Shown here: piece after piece, positions 34,339 to 45,639 of the stretch | Numbering within the stretch: position 1 is the first letter of the stretch | How the letters are laid out: every line of letters starts with the position of its first letter | DNA from: Tetmemena sp. SeJ-2015 | Lineage: Eukaryota > Ciliophora > Spirotrichea > Sporadotrichida > Oxytrichidae | Direction of reading: 5' to 3' | DNA length: 64,000 nt | Assembly: GCA_027382625.1 (NCBI GenBank) | Contig: JAJKFJ010022734.1 | Location: 1-64,000, forward strand | Notes under the pieces: model-generated | Told to the model about the DNA's origin: nothing | The model's input: the letters and a program-made list of their open reading frames with translations, nothing else | Databases searched by the model: none | Position numbers and translations under genes: made by a program

Positions 34339-34645
34339 GTTAGAAAAGAAGTATTAATAATTTATGGAATGAGAATGCATTATCAGTTGACTATAAGTTA
34401 TTGCTTTTATAAAAAGGTTTAAACGTTATATCATTAAGAATGTTTTACTTAGAGAGTTTGATTTATATAAAATATTAGAAGAAGTAGAATAGTTATAGAG
34501 AGAAGAGTGATTAAGTTAAATTTTGATTGTAAAGAGTATAATCTTAACTACATATATCTAAATCATAGCTATGAGGGATAGCGCATCTCCTTCAACGACT
34601 TTCATTCACCATTTATTGTAATCAATTATAGTGAAACTATTTGAT
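34339..34645. other. short AT-rich spacer between convergent genes
   Basis: Nothing coding or repeated is visible. Confidence 0.4.
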
Positions 34646-35452
34646 TCATGATTGGAGGTCTGCAGCACCGAGAGTGGACTCCTCAGTGTATGTGATGTAA
34701 AGGAAACCGTCAGGATCCTTCTTCTGCTCGTAAGCCTGGGCCATTAAAGTGTCTATAAAAATAGTTTAAAACCTCAGTTAAGAAATTATAGTCTCTTATA
34801 TAACGATTGATCAGAATTTCTCAGTCAGGGAAATGAATCCTGCTCAATAAAGTGGAAACAATTGATCATAAAAAGCTTATTCGCTCTTCTTAATTAAAAG
34901 CTTCAATTCTAAATATAAATGGCAAACTTACCGCCCTTGAGGAGATACTTTCCGTTCACGAAGAAGTAGAGGGACTCCTTTTCGGGAAGCTTTATTCTCT
35001 TTCTGATGATGTAGTTAAAGTGGTAGGAAGTCAAGTCGTTGGGAACAAGGTACCTAAATAAGCATGTTAAGCACAATTTTCAAAGAGAAATTAGAAATTA
35101 TTCATCAAGATGAGTGCTTTACAGGATTTCAGCTTCTGCCTCTTTTTACGAGAGCATTTGCTATCCAAAATAAGAGAGTGCACTCTTTAAATTCTCGAGA
35201 GTAGATTTTGATCAGGATTTATAAAAGGTAAATTTTCTTACTTGGTCTTGTCGATCTCAGGAAGCTTTGAGGTAGCAGACTTCTCGCAGATGACTGGGAT
35301 GCGGTCAGGGTACTTCTCTCTGATCTTGTCAGCCTCTCTCTTTCTCATTTCTATCCACAAAAGTTAAGAGACGATGTAAAGCCATAATTAAACCAATCAA
35401 ATGATTGTTTGGTTGACTTACCTAGGTCGGGGTGAGATTTCTTATACTGCAT
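34646..35452 (-). CDS. ATG8: Atg8/GABARAP ubiquitin-like autophagy protein
   Basis: Four exons: 35452-35422, 35350-35242, 35053-34932, 34752-34646, together 122 residues, all introns GT...AG. Hallmarks are [55 protein letters not shown] and the C-terminal [15 protein letters not shown]. The essential glycine is followed by six residues (AADLQS) that an Atg4 protease would remove before coupling to phosphatidylethanolamine. Exons contain no IES, but introns 2 and 3 are unusually long (188 and 179 nt) and each contains an 8-bp direct repeat typical of an IES. Very secure assignment. Confidence 0.95.
34806..34860. other. IES inside Atg8 intron 3, pointer ATTGATCA, 55 nt
   Basis: ATTGATCA at 34806 and 34861. 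Removal shortens the intron from 179 to 124 nt. The repeat itself is the only evidence. Confidence 0.55.
35122..35212. other. IES inside Atg8 intron 2, pointer CAGGATTT, 91 nt
   Basis: CAGGATTT at 35122 and 35213. Removal shortens the intron from 188 to 97 nt, near the norm for this window. Confidence 0.6.
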
Positions 35453-36198
35453 TTTTATCACGAATCTTCAAACTATAATAAATTATTATTCCAGAAATCT
35501 AAAGCTTGAATGTTTTTTGCCAATTTATAAAACTCTTTCAGCAATATTAAATCGAGCGATTTGAATTTATTCCAGCAAATGAGTCAATTTATAATGGCTA
35601 AATGAGAACTGAGTTTGTAAATTAATTCATTATAAAACATTAATAAATAATTCATAATATATACTTATAGGATGGCGATAAGTTGGAATGACTCTCATAG
35701 ATCCAAGACTATCAAATTCTCTCAACCAAACAGCAGACGAGAATCACTGGGAGCAAGTTCTGCGTGCAAGGGAAATCGTTTGATGTCTAAATGATTCCAA
35801 ATCAAAATTCTCTCTGGACTTCTGACTCAAGATGCCGTGCAAAGCCTCAAAACTCAAAACAGATGTCAAAATTCAAAACTCAAAGGGTGGCTGCACTCAA
35901 AATGTCTCAAAAAAATATCATCAGTCGAAATCCATATACATATAATTTTAAGTAGATTAGCATAAGAAATTGTCAAAAATCAGTCTTAGTCAAGTCAGAG
36001 TAGTGAATGGAATCAGATCTTAAAAAGAGAAATATCATTAATCTTCATTGCTATTGTAAATCTTGGAAGTCAAACTACCAACTCATCACCTTTAAATTTA
36101 GAAGAGCGAGAAAACTTTCGGAGAGCTTTCTCAAATAGATTGGGGATCACTCAGAGATCCTCAGTTCCTCATCATAGTCTAGCCTCTTCCAGCAGATC
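35453..36198. other. spacer upstream of Atg8
   Basis: AT-rich near Atg8. From about 35680 a long plus-strand frame without TGA and with CTCAAAA repeats runs to 36400, where it overlaps the helicase gene antisense; I do not accept it as a gene. It may contain an unrecognised MDS. Confidence 0.35.
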
Positions 36199-39100
36199 TC
36201 AGACCACCCTAGAAGATCCTCCCATGTTAGCCCTGGCCGAAGAGTTTCCCCTATTGCCGGTGCTGTACTGTCACCAAATTAACTTTGATTTTTTTAAGTA
36301 TGTCCGCTGGGAGTGCCTCTAGAGTAGCCTCCGCCTATCTAAGGTCCGTCGCCTCTTCCCATTCCTCTTGAAGGTCCATTACCTCCAAAGCCTTCTTCAC
36401 GGTCATTGAACCTGCCCTCGAAGTCTCCACCTTAGGGTCTAGAATTGCGCTGCTAGTTGAAGGTTGGGTGTTGATAGCCACCCCTTCCTCCAAATGATTG
36501 GCCTGTTGATGGAATGTGAGGCTAGCTTGCTGCTGGGTAGTTGTTTGATCTGGGTAAAGGAGCATTGTGCTGGCTCATTGGGGTGTATGGCTTGATGCCT
36601 GAGTGAGATGCTCTCGCTGACTCCATTGGAGATTGCTATCCTCCAAAGCCGGAGTTGTAAAATATTTCTTGAAAATGTTCCAAACGATTTTCCCGTTTAC
36701 TAAAGAGCTTTACTGTTTACTTGTCAGTGAGTGGTCTTGGCTGGTGGGGTTAGAGAGTGATGCCTCTGCCTTGATACTCAAATCCGTTGAGTCTTGAGAT
36801 GGCTTACTGAGATTCTTGAGGAGTTTCGAACAAGACCAAGCCAGTTCCCTTGTGCCTTCCAGTCTCGTGATCCTTGTGGATTTATAAGTATTAAATGATA
36901 GCTGCATATTTAAGATGAAGAGCCTCACTACTCTCAAGAAGTGCTCCTTGAACAAAGCGTACAGATCTTTCTCAGTGCATTCATGATAAAACTTAATTAG
37001 TATACTCTTCAAATTCTTTAAGTGATTGGAAATGGATGTTGCTCATGAAGACAGTTCTGAAGGAATCCTCATCTCTGAAGTCAGCGGCTGTGAACTCTTT
37101 TGTGTCAGGTCTTGGCCTTGCTTGAGGAACAGTCTCCTAAGTCCCTCTAGATGAGTAGCTCTGGCTGGGAGTGTTGGCACTCTCAAAGTTCCTACTTCTT
37201 CCGAAGTTCTGCTGCCCATAGCTACCTGCTCCGTCGGTGGCTCTGTCCTCAGTGTTTCTGCCACCAATCGGTCTCTAAGAGTCTCTCATGCCTCCTCTGC
37301 CACGACCTGCAAAAGGTTTCTCGTCTTCGAAATCAGGTCCAGACTTCATTCCAAAGCCTCCTCTACCTCTTCCAATACTGTTGAAAGGCCTCTCACTAGA
37401 GTTTATAATTCTAAAACAACAAGCAAAATAACTCTAGAGTTCATCCTGACATGACCACCACCTCTCATACCTCCTCTGCCGCCTCTCATACCACCTCTGT
37501 CACCGAAGTTGGAAGCAAAGTTCTCTTTGTCAGCTCTGCTGCCTCCAAACTCCCTTCTCTTGAAATCAGAGGGATTGAAATTAAGGCTAGATGGAGTCTC
37601 AGTCTACTTGTTAGAAATAATTTAGTATGCAAAGATTTATAATATGTTAGCGTTGAACTTGATGTAGCTGAGAGCTGCTGCCATAGCTCTGAGGGTGTTG
37701 CCTTGCATTAGGGCAATGAACTCGTGAGCTTCTGGAACACAATGCTTGAAGACTACATCTGGTTCATTATCAGTGATGAAGTCTTGCAGCTTCTGAACTA
37801 CTCTCTCCTTGAGGGTAGACTTGGCTTGGAGTTGGCGCTTGGCTGCTTCAACGTCTCTGAAGGAGGGAATGTCCATGTACTCGAACTTGATGCCAGCTCT
37901 CTCTTCTACTTGCTAGATCAAGTGGCGAGTCTTGTTCTAGTACATCACTACACAGGTGCCTTCCTTGCCTGCTCTTGCAGTTCTACCTGCTCTGTGGATG
38001 TAGGTCTCAGGATCTTGAGGAGGATCCACTTGCACAATCAGCTCTACGTTTAATACAAATTGGCTATAGATAAGGTTATGAATAGTGAGTTGGGGATGTC
38101 GAGACCTCTTGCAGCAACATCAGTAGCCACAAGAACCTTGATTCTTCCTTCCTTGAAGGCCTGAAGAGTGATCTCTCTGGCGTGCTGAGGAATGTCTCCA
38201 TGCATGACTTTGATCTCATTGCGAGAGAACTGATCTGAAGTGATGAGGGAGTTAGCTTCTGCCTTGGTCTTTGTAAACACAATTGACCTACCTCCTGTGC
38301 CATACATTGCAACTATACATAATATAGTGAAGATATTTTAAACTGTAAATTTATTTCTAGAAATTAACATCCTTTTAGATTGTAAATGAACATTTCTTTA
38401 GGGTAATGCATTTTACTTAGTTTTGTAAATGTATAATGAGAAGTTAGATTTAGGACATATTCTCGGGAATTATAAATTTTAATAATTATTGTTTTCCCTT
38501 AAATTCTTGGCTAAAATGATGATATTAAGACTTAATTTGTTGTGACTATGAGAGAATGAAAAGGGAAGGATTAATCTTACGGAGATCGAGGATGACTTGC
38601 TCCACCTTGAAGAAGGGGCAGTTGATTGCGATGTGCCTCACTCTCTTTGCAGTCTTGTTCTTCAGGTTCATCGCCAAGTCTACTAACTCAAAGTAATACA
38701 CCACTTTCATTCTCATACTTCTATAATTATCTTCTCTAAGTTAGGCTTGAGATGCTCTCTGGCGATCTCCTTCACCCAGTCAGGAATGGTAGCCGAGAAC
38801 AAGCAGATCTAGATGTCTCTCTTGCACTAGTCTTAAAAAATAAAGAGTGTGATGAGTTAATCTCTGATTATTTGGAGGATGCGGTCTACGTCTTCCTTGA
38901 AGCCGAGCTTGAGCATTTGATCAGCTTCGTCAAGAATCACAGTCTTGATGCTGGAGAAGTCGATGTTGCCTCTCTCGATATGGTCAAGCACTCTGCCAGT
39001 AGTCCCCACAAAGATCTCTACTCCTCGTTGCAATTGTTGTGTCTGAGGGTCGATGGGCACTCCTCCGTAAACAGTCAGAGTTCTGAACTCGTCCTCTGTA

Positions 39101-40783
39101 TGCTTCATCTGTGAGAATACAGTTTGTACCTAAAGAATTGAGGTTTAGCAAATGCAGCAATAGAGTTTTTAGCTACTTCAAACAATAAAAGGTTATTCAA
39201 CTTAAGCGATCAAAAATAATTTTTCTAGGTGACTATAAAGTGGGTTCAGTTTACTTGAACAGCAAGCTCTCTGGTGGGAGCAAGAACGATAGCTTGGATC
39301 TTCCTGGTTCCAAGCTTCTTGAGACGTCTGAGTCTTTCAAGAAGGGGCATCACAAAGGCTAGAGTTTTGCCAGTGCCTGTCAAATCTCTTCCAATCAAGT
39401 CGTCTCCATTGAAGATGAATATTTATTTGAATTCAAATTGAAGATGGGGTAGAAACACTGCTGCTGAATAGGGAAGAGATACTTGATTCCTCTCTACTCA
39501 AGATAGATCTGCTCTTCTCTTGAAGCTCAGGGAAGTTTTCATATCTTCCCTCCCTTTCGACTTCATCCTCGCCCTAGCCTCCAAAAACTGCTGCTCTGTC
39601 TAGTACTCCTCCTTCTTCTTGCTCGTAGTACTCGGGCTCATCTCTGACTTGACGAGAGGGTTGATGAGTGACTGTCCTTGAGTTTTGAGCCTTTGTAACT
39701 TTTTCTTAATCATAAATTAAATTCAATTTAAAAACTCTGAAGTCGTTAGCAGGCTCAGCTCCGGAGGCATCTGAGGTGAATCTTTGGTGTCGAAGAGGAT
39801 CGATCTTGGCTTCTTCTCTGATGTTGTGAAGCTCTTGAAGATTTCTCTGGTCAGGTTCAGTGTCCACCGAGTATTCAAGAGTCACCTTGACCCTCATCGC
39901 TCTCCCGCGATTTCTATCCAAGTCTTCTCATACCTGGAATAGATTCAAGAGGCAAGTCTCTCTTCTGTTCTCCTATAATGAAATAAGATAGTCTACAATC
40001 ATTTGATCCTGACAAGTCTCTGGGAGCTGCCTTTCTGACCTCAGGATTAGTGGGTAACCCTTTTGAACTTAGGAGCTCAGACTCATCTTTGAGTTCCTCT
40101 TCTGTCAAGTCACTGTTGGAGGCTAAGACCTCGATCTGGTGTCTGACCATCTTTCGATCTTACCGAGATTAAGAATCTTTGCCCTCTGCCAAGTGTATGG
40201 AAATGGATTGACAGTGATCTTCCACATCAGATACGGCTGGGGCCTATCTCTTCTGAGGAGTGCGTTTGGAAGTAATCTTCTCATGCTTGTCGTCAGGGGC
40301 ATCCTCAAATCTTCCCTCACACTCTGAAAGATCGATGGAGTTTGAGATTTCCCTGAGAAGGCGAGGTGAAATCTCAGTTGGAGCAGCGTGCAATCTTGAG
40401 GGGGCATGCTTAGAGCCGCTGATGTTGTTGGTATGATGGCCTCTACCATTGCTCTTGGGCTGCACTGATGATCTCTAGGAGTTCTCAGACTCTGAAGTAG
40501 CGTGTGAGTGAGTTAATATTATAATGCCAAAGAGAAAATGAGTGCTGCTTGAAATCTTCAGAAAATTGCTCGGGGAAGTCTGAGGCATTTCTTAATAAGA
40601 AAGAGCAATTAACTTTATCAATCGTTATATTAGCTTTCTGACTTTGTTGGGAGAGAACTTTTTGGCATGAGCAAGGGCTTCTTGCCTGTGAGTAGTGTTG
40701 GTAGGATGACTCTTGGTGCTAGAGTCACTGAGCTCTGGATGTAGAGTAGCTGGGGTGTTGTTGATTGCTTGTGAAGTAAGCAT
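36199..40783 (-). CDS. DEAD-box RNA helicase, DDX21/DDX50 (Gu)-like, with RGG and RRM-like C-terminus
   Basis: Start ATG 40783. Disordered charged N-terminus, Q motif [14 protein letters not shown] (39475), motif I GTGKT (39375), APTRELA (39275), [13 protein letters not shown] (38910), LFSATIP, then motif [15 protein letters not shown] (37960) and the helicase extension. The C-terminus has RGG repeats ([14 protein letters not shown]), an RRM-like unit ([19 protein letters not shown]) and a Gly-rich tail; TGA 36201. Introns 39130-39254 and 38313-38580. Relatives unwind rRNA precursors in the nucleolus; this role is inferred. Eight IESs are well supported; frame breaks near 36900, 38700, 38840 and 40600 are not precisely placed. 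Confidence 0.9.
36269..36300. other. IES, pointer TGTC (GACA on the coding strand), 32 nt
   Basis: TGTC at 36269 and 36301. Removal gives [19 protein letters not shown], continuing the Gly-rich tail to its TGA. Confidence 0.8.
36983..37031. other. candidate IES, pointer ATG (CAT on the coding strand), 49 nt
   Basis: ATG at 36983 and 37032. Removal deletes a stop and joins RTVFMSNIH to [15 protein letters not shown] in the RRM. The short pointer makes the boundary uncertain. Confidence 0.5.
37396..37433. other. IES, pointer CTAGAGTT (AACTCTAG on the coding strand), 38 nt
   Basis: CTAGAGTT (8 bp) at 37396 and 37434. Removal deletes a stop and joins GHVRMNSS to [15 protein letters not shown]. 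Confidence 0.9.
38048..38088. other. IES, pointer GTT (AAC on the coding strand), 41 nt
   Basis: GTT at 38048 and 38089, next to helicase motif V. Removal gives [19 protein letters not shown], exactly the family pattern, despite only a 3-bp pointer. Confidence 0.85.
39408..39436. other. IES, pointer ATTGAAGATG, 29 nt
   Basis: 10-bp ATTGAAGATG at 39408 and 39437, between the Q motif and motif I. Removal gives [20 protein letters not shown]. Confidence 0.9.
39512..39516. other. tandem-repeat frame break: CTCTT CTCTT, 5 nt
   Basis: CTCTT at 39512 is repeated directly at 39517. Removing one copy restores [20 protein letters not shown], the expected helix before the Q motif. It behaves like an IES with zero spacer. 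Confidence 0.6.
39873..39942. other. IES, pointer ATTCAAGAG, 70 nt
   Basis: ATTCAAGAG (9 bp) at 39873 and 39943. Removal deletes a stop and joins RDLPLEY to [14 protein letters not shown]. Confidence 0.9.
39953..40012. other. IES, pointer CAAGTCTCT, 60 nt
   Basis: CAAGTCTCT (9 bp) at 39953 and 40013. A multiple of three without TGA; removal gives [13 protein letters not shown]. Only 19 bp separate it from the previous IES. Confidence 0.8.
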
Positions 40784-41474
40784 GGTGAAAATGGGTAAAG
40801 TTGAAATGGGTGTGTGAAAGTGTGTGAAGTCAAAGACTTTGAATTAATTAAATGATTATATATTTCTCTCTCCCTTTCCCTTTTATAGTCCTTGAAATAT
40901 TTTGTATTGAGTCTGATTAAGGAATGGATAATTAAGGATAAAACTTTCTTAATGAAAAGTTCGTAGTAAAACTACAGTTAAATGATAAGAATAGAGGGGG
41001 TGATACGATTTTGGCCCAACTGCTTTAACTCTTTATCTTCTTCTTCCTATCTTGCTTGTCATATTTTAATACTTTCTAATGGGCAATTCTAGGCCTGGCT
41101 TTCTCTTCTTAAAGTTAGCACACTCTTTCTTTCACTCACTTTCACTTGATGTACTGCTTATAACTGTTGAGGTCTATTCTTTCACCCTACATTTATTTAT
41201 CTTGAAGGACAGGCTTGAAGTCAAAGCCACTGTTGCGCAGGAACTTCCCACTGTCTACTTGCTGCTGTCCTTTTGGCATGCTTAGTCTCAAGTCCATGTT
41301 CTTTTAGTAATTTCTGATGACTAAATATAACCACTCACCCCTTACGACTTAATTAGAATGATGAAGTTAGATTCTCTGGAGAACTTATCGTTAAAATGAC
41401 TTTGGCTACGAGTGAAAACGTCGCTGCGTTAACTCTTAGTAGCAGTCCTTGAGCGTACATGCCCCTCTATCTTC
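40784..41474. other. spacer upstream of the helicase gene
   Basis: AT-rich with pyrimidine-rich stretches; no gene supported. Standard-code ORFs here show no protein-like composition. Confidence 0.4.
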
Positions 41475-42139
41475 TCATATACTCTCAAATTTGAGTTAAA
41501 CTTAAAATTTCAGTTGGTTTTTGAAATTGTTGTAGAAGGTGGTCTTGAATTGTGCTGGTCTGTACATGGTGCGGAGACCGCCTGCTGAGTCTGAAATGTA
41601 GGTGTCTCTTCCACCTCCATTAAATCAACATATTCATATTAGATATATCAATTCATATATCATTGTTGACATAAGCCACTCCTTTAGAGTGGATAGTTGG
41701 CAGTGCATTCGATGGTCTCTACTTTGAGTAATAAAATGTGCCTAATTTAAATATGTTGAATGGAAATTAATGGGAAACGAATCAACTCTGTAAATATAAC
41801 TCTCTTTTACTCATCTTTGATGAGATTACACCAACTTTGGTAGATTACTCAGCTTTTTGACTTTGCTGGTAGTTTCGAAATTTAAATGAAATCATTGTAC
41901 TGACTTAATCATTATATTTGAAAAATTGTTCACCTTACCTTTAAAAATCATGAGTGAATATAAATCTAGTGAATCTTATGTTTTATACCTAACTCTTCAA
42001 TCTTAGTAGGTAGGGTAGGAGGACAGAAACCTCCATTGGTTTAATGAATATAGGTATCTCTACCTGTGCCATCGCCACCATAGAATTAAGTCTTGCTCTG
42101 GTGCATGTGAGTCCTGGTGAGTGCTGCGGAGGAATACAT
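41475..42139 (-). CDS. small protein with repeated GRDTYI motif, possibly axonemal
   Basis: About 130-150 residues. ATG 42139 gives MYSSAALTRTHMHQSKTQFY, then the motif GGDGTGRDTYIHQTNGGFCP. After a long unresolved interruption (about 41760-42010) comes YSKQRPSNALPTIHSKGVAY and a second motif copy, NNGGGRDTYISDSAGGL, ending FYNNFKNQLKF. TGA at 41477. The repeated Gly-Arg-Asp-Thr-Tyr-Ile motif followed by Gly-Gly recalls small ciliary microtubule-associated proteins; this is from memory of the motif style and is uncertain. One IES is placed; the larger break may be an intron plus IES. Confidence 0.55.
41618..41660. other. IES, pointer CATT (AATG on the coding strand), 43 nt
   Basis: CATT at 41618 and 41661. 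Removal deletes stops and joins HSKGVAYVNN to GGGRDTYISDSAGG, restoring the repeated motif. Confidence 0.85.
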
Positions 42140-42283
42140 CTTAATATTTTATTTGCAGATTATTATTATTTTAATTAAAATATCACTCTTAGAAGTTAAC
42201 TTCCACAATTATTCATAAAGGGCTAATATAAGCAATAGTAGTATTTATGTCCAATCACACTTATTATTCGCAAGATGCCTTAT

Positions 42284-44352
42284 TCAATTGATGAGCACTT
42301 GAATGTCGAAGTGGCGAATGCGACGGAGACTGTATTGCAGCTGTGGAATAAAATCTGCTAGACTCTCCTTGTCAATCAGATAGGTCTTAGTCTTTGAAGG
42401 CAAGTTAAAGAGCTTCGCATGGGGACTCTAGCTACTTGTGTTGTCCAGAAATACTAAGTTCCTGAATATATGCTTAAAGATATATTTTAAAATCTGTGAA
42501 TGGCTGTTGATGAGCCCACTCTAGCTGCATCTTAACTAATCCCAGTTAACTAGCTTGCTCGAGGGTTTTAACAACTCCTTATTGCTGGTTAGCTGAAGGT
42601 GTTTGAGGCTTTTTACCGCTTTTGTTTGGCTCATTGAGTTGCTGTTGATGAGTGTTGCTTGCTTATTATTCAAAAACTGCTTTGTAATTTAACAGTTTGA
42701 TTCTCACTAGATCCTGGAGCTCTCTTGAGGAATGGACTTATCCATTCCACCATATCTTGGGCATTTGAATTTTGTCCAGCTCCTAGTTACTAAAATGGCT
42801 CCCGTAAACCATCTACTTATAAAGAGAGTTTCAATTTAGGGATACATTTATTTACTTCCTAATCAGGTCAGGAGTTCCTTTAATAATAAGCAATCTGTTT
42901 TCATAGATGGCGATGAAGCGAGTATGTTCATTCTAATTGAAGTGCTTGCTATCTTTCTTGAAGAAATTTGAGAAGAGACCCTTCTTTGGTGGGGCCTTTG
43001 TGGGTTCTTTCTCTACTTCCACTAAGTTATGAAAGCTCATTAGATTTACTCTCTAATTCTTTAAGGGCAGTCGATGAACACAATCATTTATCAATTAGAA
43101 TAGGTATGTATAGTGTATGTGTGTGTTTTGTTTCTTCATTGAATGAGTGATATTTTCTCTTGCTTCTTCATCCGAATCATCATCTTCGTAATCTTCCTCC
43201 TCGTCATATTCATTTTGATCATCATCCTCTACTCTATTTTGGTTCTATCCAGTTAGTTATTCAACTTCATTTTGTCCCTCTTTAAGTAACTCTCCTTTGC
43301 TAATTTGACCTTTAGCTTCGCCTGTGTTTCTTCTAGACTTAGCCTCTTCATTTTCATCGGAGGAAGAAGCATACTCTTCCTCGATGGTCACTGTATAAGG
43401 ATTTTCAGAGTCAGCTTCAAATTTAGTCTTCGACTTGACTATATTATTATAAGTAATAGTAACTGGTTGATTAATTTAAAGACCTCAGTGCTGTTCTTAG
43501 AGTTTATAGATTAAGTTTACGAAGTCTCTTCTTCATCATCCTCAGCGATCTTAAAGATAGATTTCTTGGTTGCTTAAGCAGTCTGACCCTGTGGAGTATA
43601 CATCTCCTTCAATTTCTTAAGCTGATCATCGAAATTTTCAAACTGGCCAATGTTTACCTCCCCTGGATAGCTATCTCTGTCACCTGGATTTTGCTTTTAA
43701 GAAGCTTTCTCGTTTCCTTGAGTCTACTTATTCTTGTTGATGATAGTTGCTTTCTATAATATTCACTTTAAGTATGAAGCAATTTAATTTATTGCGAAAC
43801 GACTAAACAACTACTTGAACATAGCTTTAGAACTATCAACTGCTTATTAAAATTTGATCATATAAGCTTTTAAAGAAAAAATAGTTTGTATTGTGCGTTG
43901 CCTCTAATTCTATTGCTCACGCCGCCACTCTTCTCTCCTCCTTATTACCTAGTCACTCTCTTAGCTTTCTTTCCGCTGCCTTGAGACCCAGGAGACTTAG
44001 TGGCGTTTCCACTTCCACCTGAGGAGTTCGTACCTCCACTTCGACTCGAGTTGAGAGTAGAGTGGTTGACTCTTGCCACTGAAGAGTAGTCTGAGTAACT
44101 TGCACTTACATCCTCGATGTCGTCTTTTAAATCATCTGAGTCTGATGATCCATTTTGGTCTCTCTCATTCGAATCATTAATCCCAATTGTGTAGGACTGA
44201 TTTTGATTCACTGAGCCGCTGACCTTACCAGTCTTTCTATTTTAAGTTGGTTGTGGTGAAGAGATCAGAGCTTTCACTTTCATTGGCTTATCTTAGGAGG
44301 ATTCTGAGGATATTTTAGTGTCACTCGTAACAGAGTTTGACTTTTAAGCCAT
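42284..44352 (-). CDS. acidic Ser/Gly-rich protein, function unknown
   Basis: ATG 44352 opens a Ser/Asn/Gly-rich region (SRSGGTNSSGGSGNATKSPG). Later segments in different frames are an ordered stretch (FENFDDQLKKLKEMYTPQG), a strongly acidic block (EDDDQNEYDEEEDYEDDDSD), a possible PH-like strand pattern (EHTRFIAIYENRLLIIKGTP) and a C-terminal part ending ADFIPQLQYSLRRIRHFDIQ before TGA 42286. At least four frame changes imply IESs at about 43800-43900, 43430-43520, 42860 and 42700 that I could not place exactly. No family is certain. Confidence 0.5.
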
Positions 44353-44504
44353 AGATATTATTTTCACTCTACTATGTTAATATTTTAAGATTATAACTAG
44401 AAATTATTTAAACTCTAATTTTATAGCTTGAGACTTATACTTAACTCTTAAAAGCAAACTAAGAATTCTCTTTTTATCCACTTAACTTAAATATACATGC
44501 AAAC

Positions 44505-45483
44505 TCACTGCAGGCCAGGAAGGGGATGCTGCTCACCATAGTAGTTTGTCCATCTGTCATTCTTAACATGCTTATCAGACTTGTGTTGAGTCTTCAGTCC
44601 CTCAGCAATCTGTCTCTGCTTCTCTCTCAGTTCCATTTCATTCTACATCATGAGTTCAGTGTTTGCCATCTGCTGCAGCGCCCACTGTCTCTCCTCCTCC
44701 TTTTAATAAGCTTGCAACTGCTTCTTGTCAACAAGCTGCTGTTGTCTCTCGTACTCAATTTGAGCTTTCTGCTCTGGAGTGAGTCCTTTAAAGTGGTAGG
44801 GGACATAGCGATGCTCTGCGTGCATGCTCTGAGTGGTGGCTGGGTTCTCAGTCATGATGTCTGAGTTATTGGTGTTGCTGATTTCGAAGTGATTCATCTT
44901 CTCCTAGTTATTACGCCAGTTGTTCTCGCGATCACGCTTTTCTCTTGCCAGTCTCTTGTTCTCCTCCTGTAGCTCCTTCATCATTTGTGCTCTCTTTTGA
45001 TTGTTCTCATCTTCGAGCATGCCTCTCATGCGGGTCAGCATATCAGTCTGCTCAGCGTAAGCCCTATAAAATATTTAGCACAAAGAGTTTATAGAATGGC
45101 TTGTTATTTCCTCAAAGGAGGAGAATTATTATAGCTCTTTATAAATTCCAATTCTTACTGTTCCTCTTGTCTCATATAAATGACTATTTAACTATGAAAA
45201 TGTTTTATTATAACTATGTCTCTCTTGATTCTTGAGATAGTCTCTCTCCTGCTTTTGCTCGATGATCATTTATTTCTAACGGTCGGCGTTTTCCTTCATT
45301 CTCTCTTTGAAATCTACAAACAATCAGTTTACCAAACTGCCTTTCCACAATGGGGCACGCAAATACACTAACTAGAGTGATGCCTAACTTACGGATATCT
45401 TCACCATCAAACTGTCTGCAGCCAGATACATACTGTGGCACATCGTCGCCCTCGCGATGGAAAACTTGCTTTGTTCTCTTCAT
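44505..45483 (-). CDS. RIB43A: RIB43A-like ciliary doublet microtubule protein
   Basis: About 255 residues in three exons, ATG 45483 to TGA 44507, with introns 45392-45314 and 45158-45064 (both GT...AG) and one IES. Family features: YVSGCRQFDGEDIHFKERMK near the N-terminus, a long Gln/Glu/Arg coiled coil (EQTDMLTRMRGMLEDENNQK), and the C-terminal YHFKGLTPEQKAQIEYERQQ. RIB43A proteins lie inside the doublet microtubules of cilia and basal bodies. The usual glycine-rich C-terminus is replaced by NYYGEQHPLPGLQ. Confidence 0.85.
45168..45216. other. IES, pointer TGTCTC (GAGACA on the coding strand), 49 nt
   Basis: TGTCTC at 45168 and 45217. Removal joins DYLKNQERQ to EEQ at the next intron donor, keeping the coiled-coil frame into AYAEQTDMLTRM. 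Confidence 0.85.
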
Positions 45484-45639
45484 ATTAAAATTAAAATATT
45501 TCTAGATAAAATAATCAAAATTCACAATATATTACTTGTATTATCTAGATTGAAAAGATTCAGCAGTCAAGAAAAATAATAGTTAAAGAAATAATTGCTT
45601 TATAATTAAAGTCTACTGATACAGCACTTAATGTACCTT

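Noticed and set aside
35680..36400. A plus-strand gene overlapping the helicase 3' end
   Set aside because: The open frame is antisense to the Gly-rich helicase tail from 36199 on, has no start or domain, and lack of TGA alone is weak evidence.
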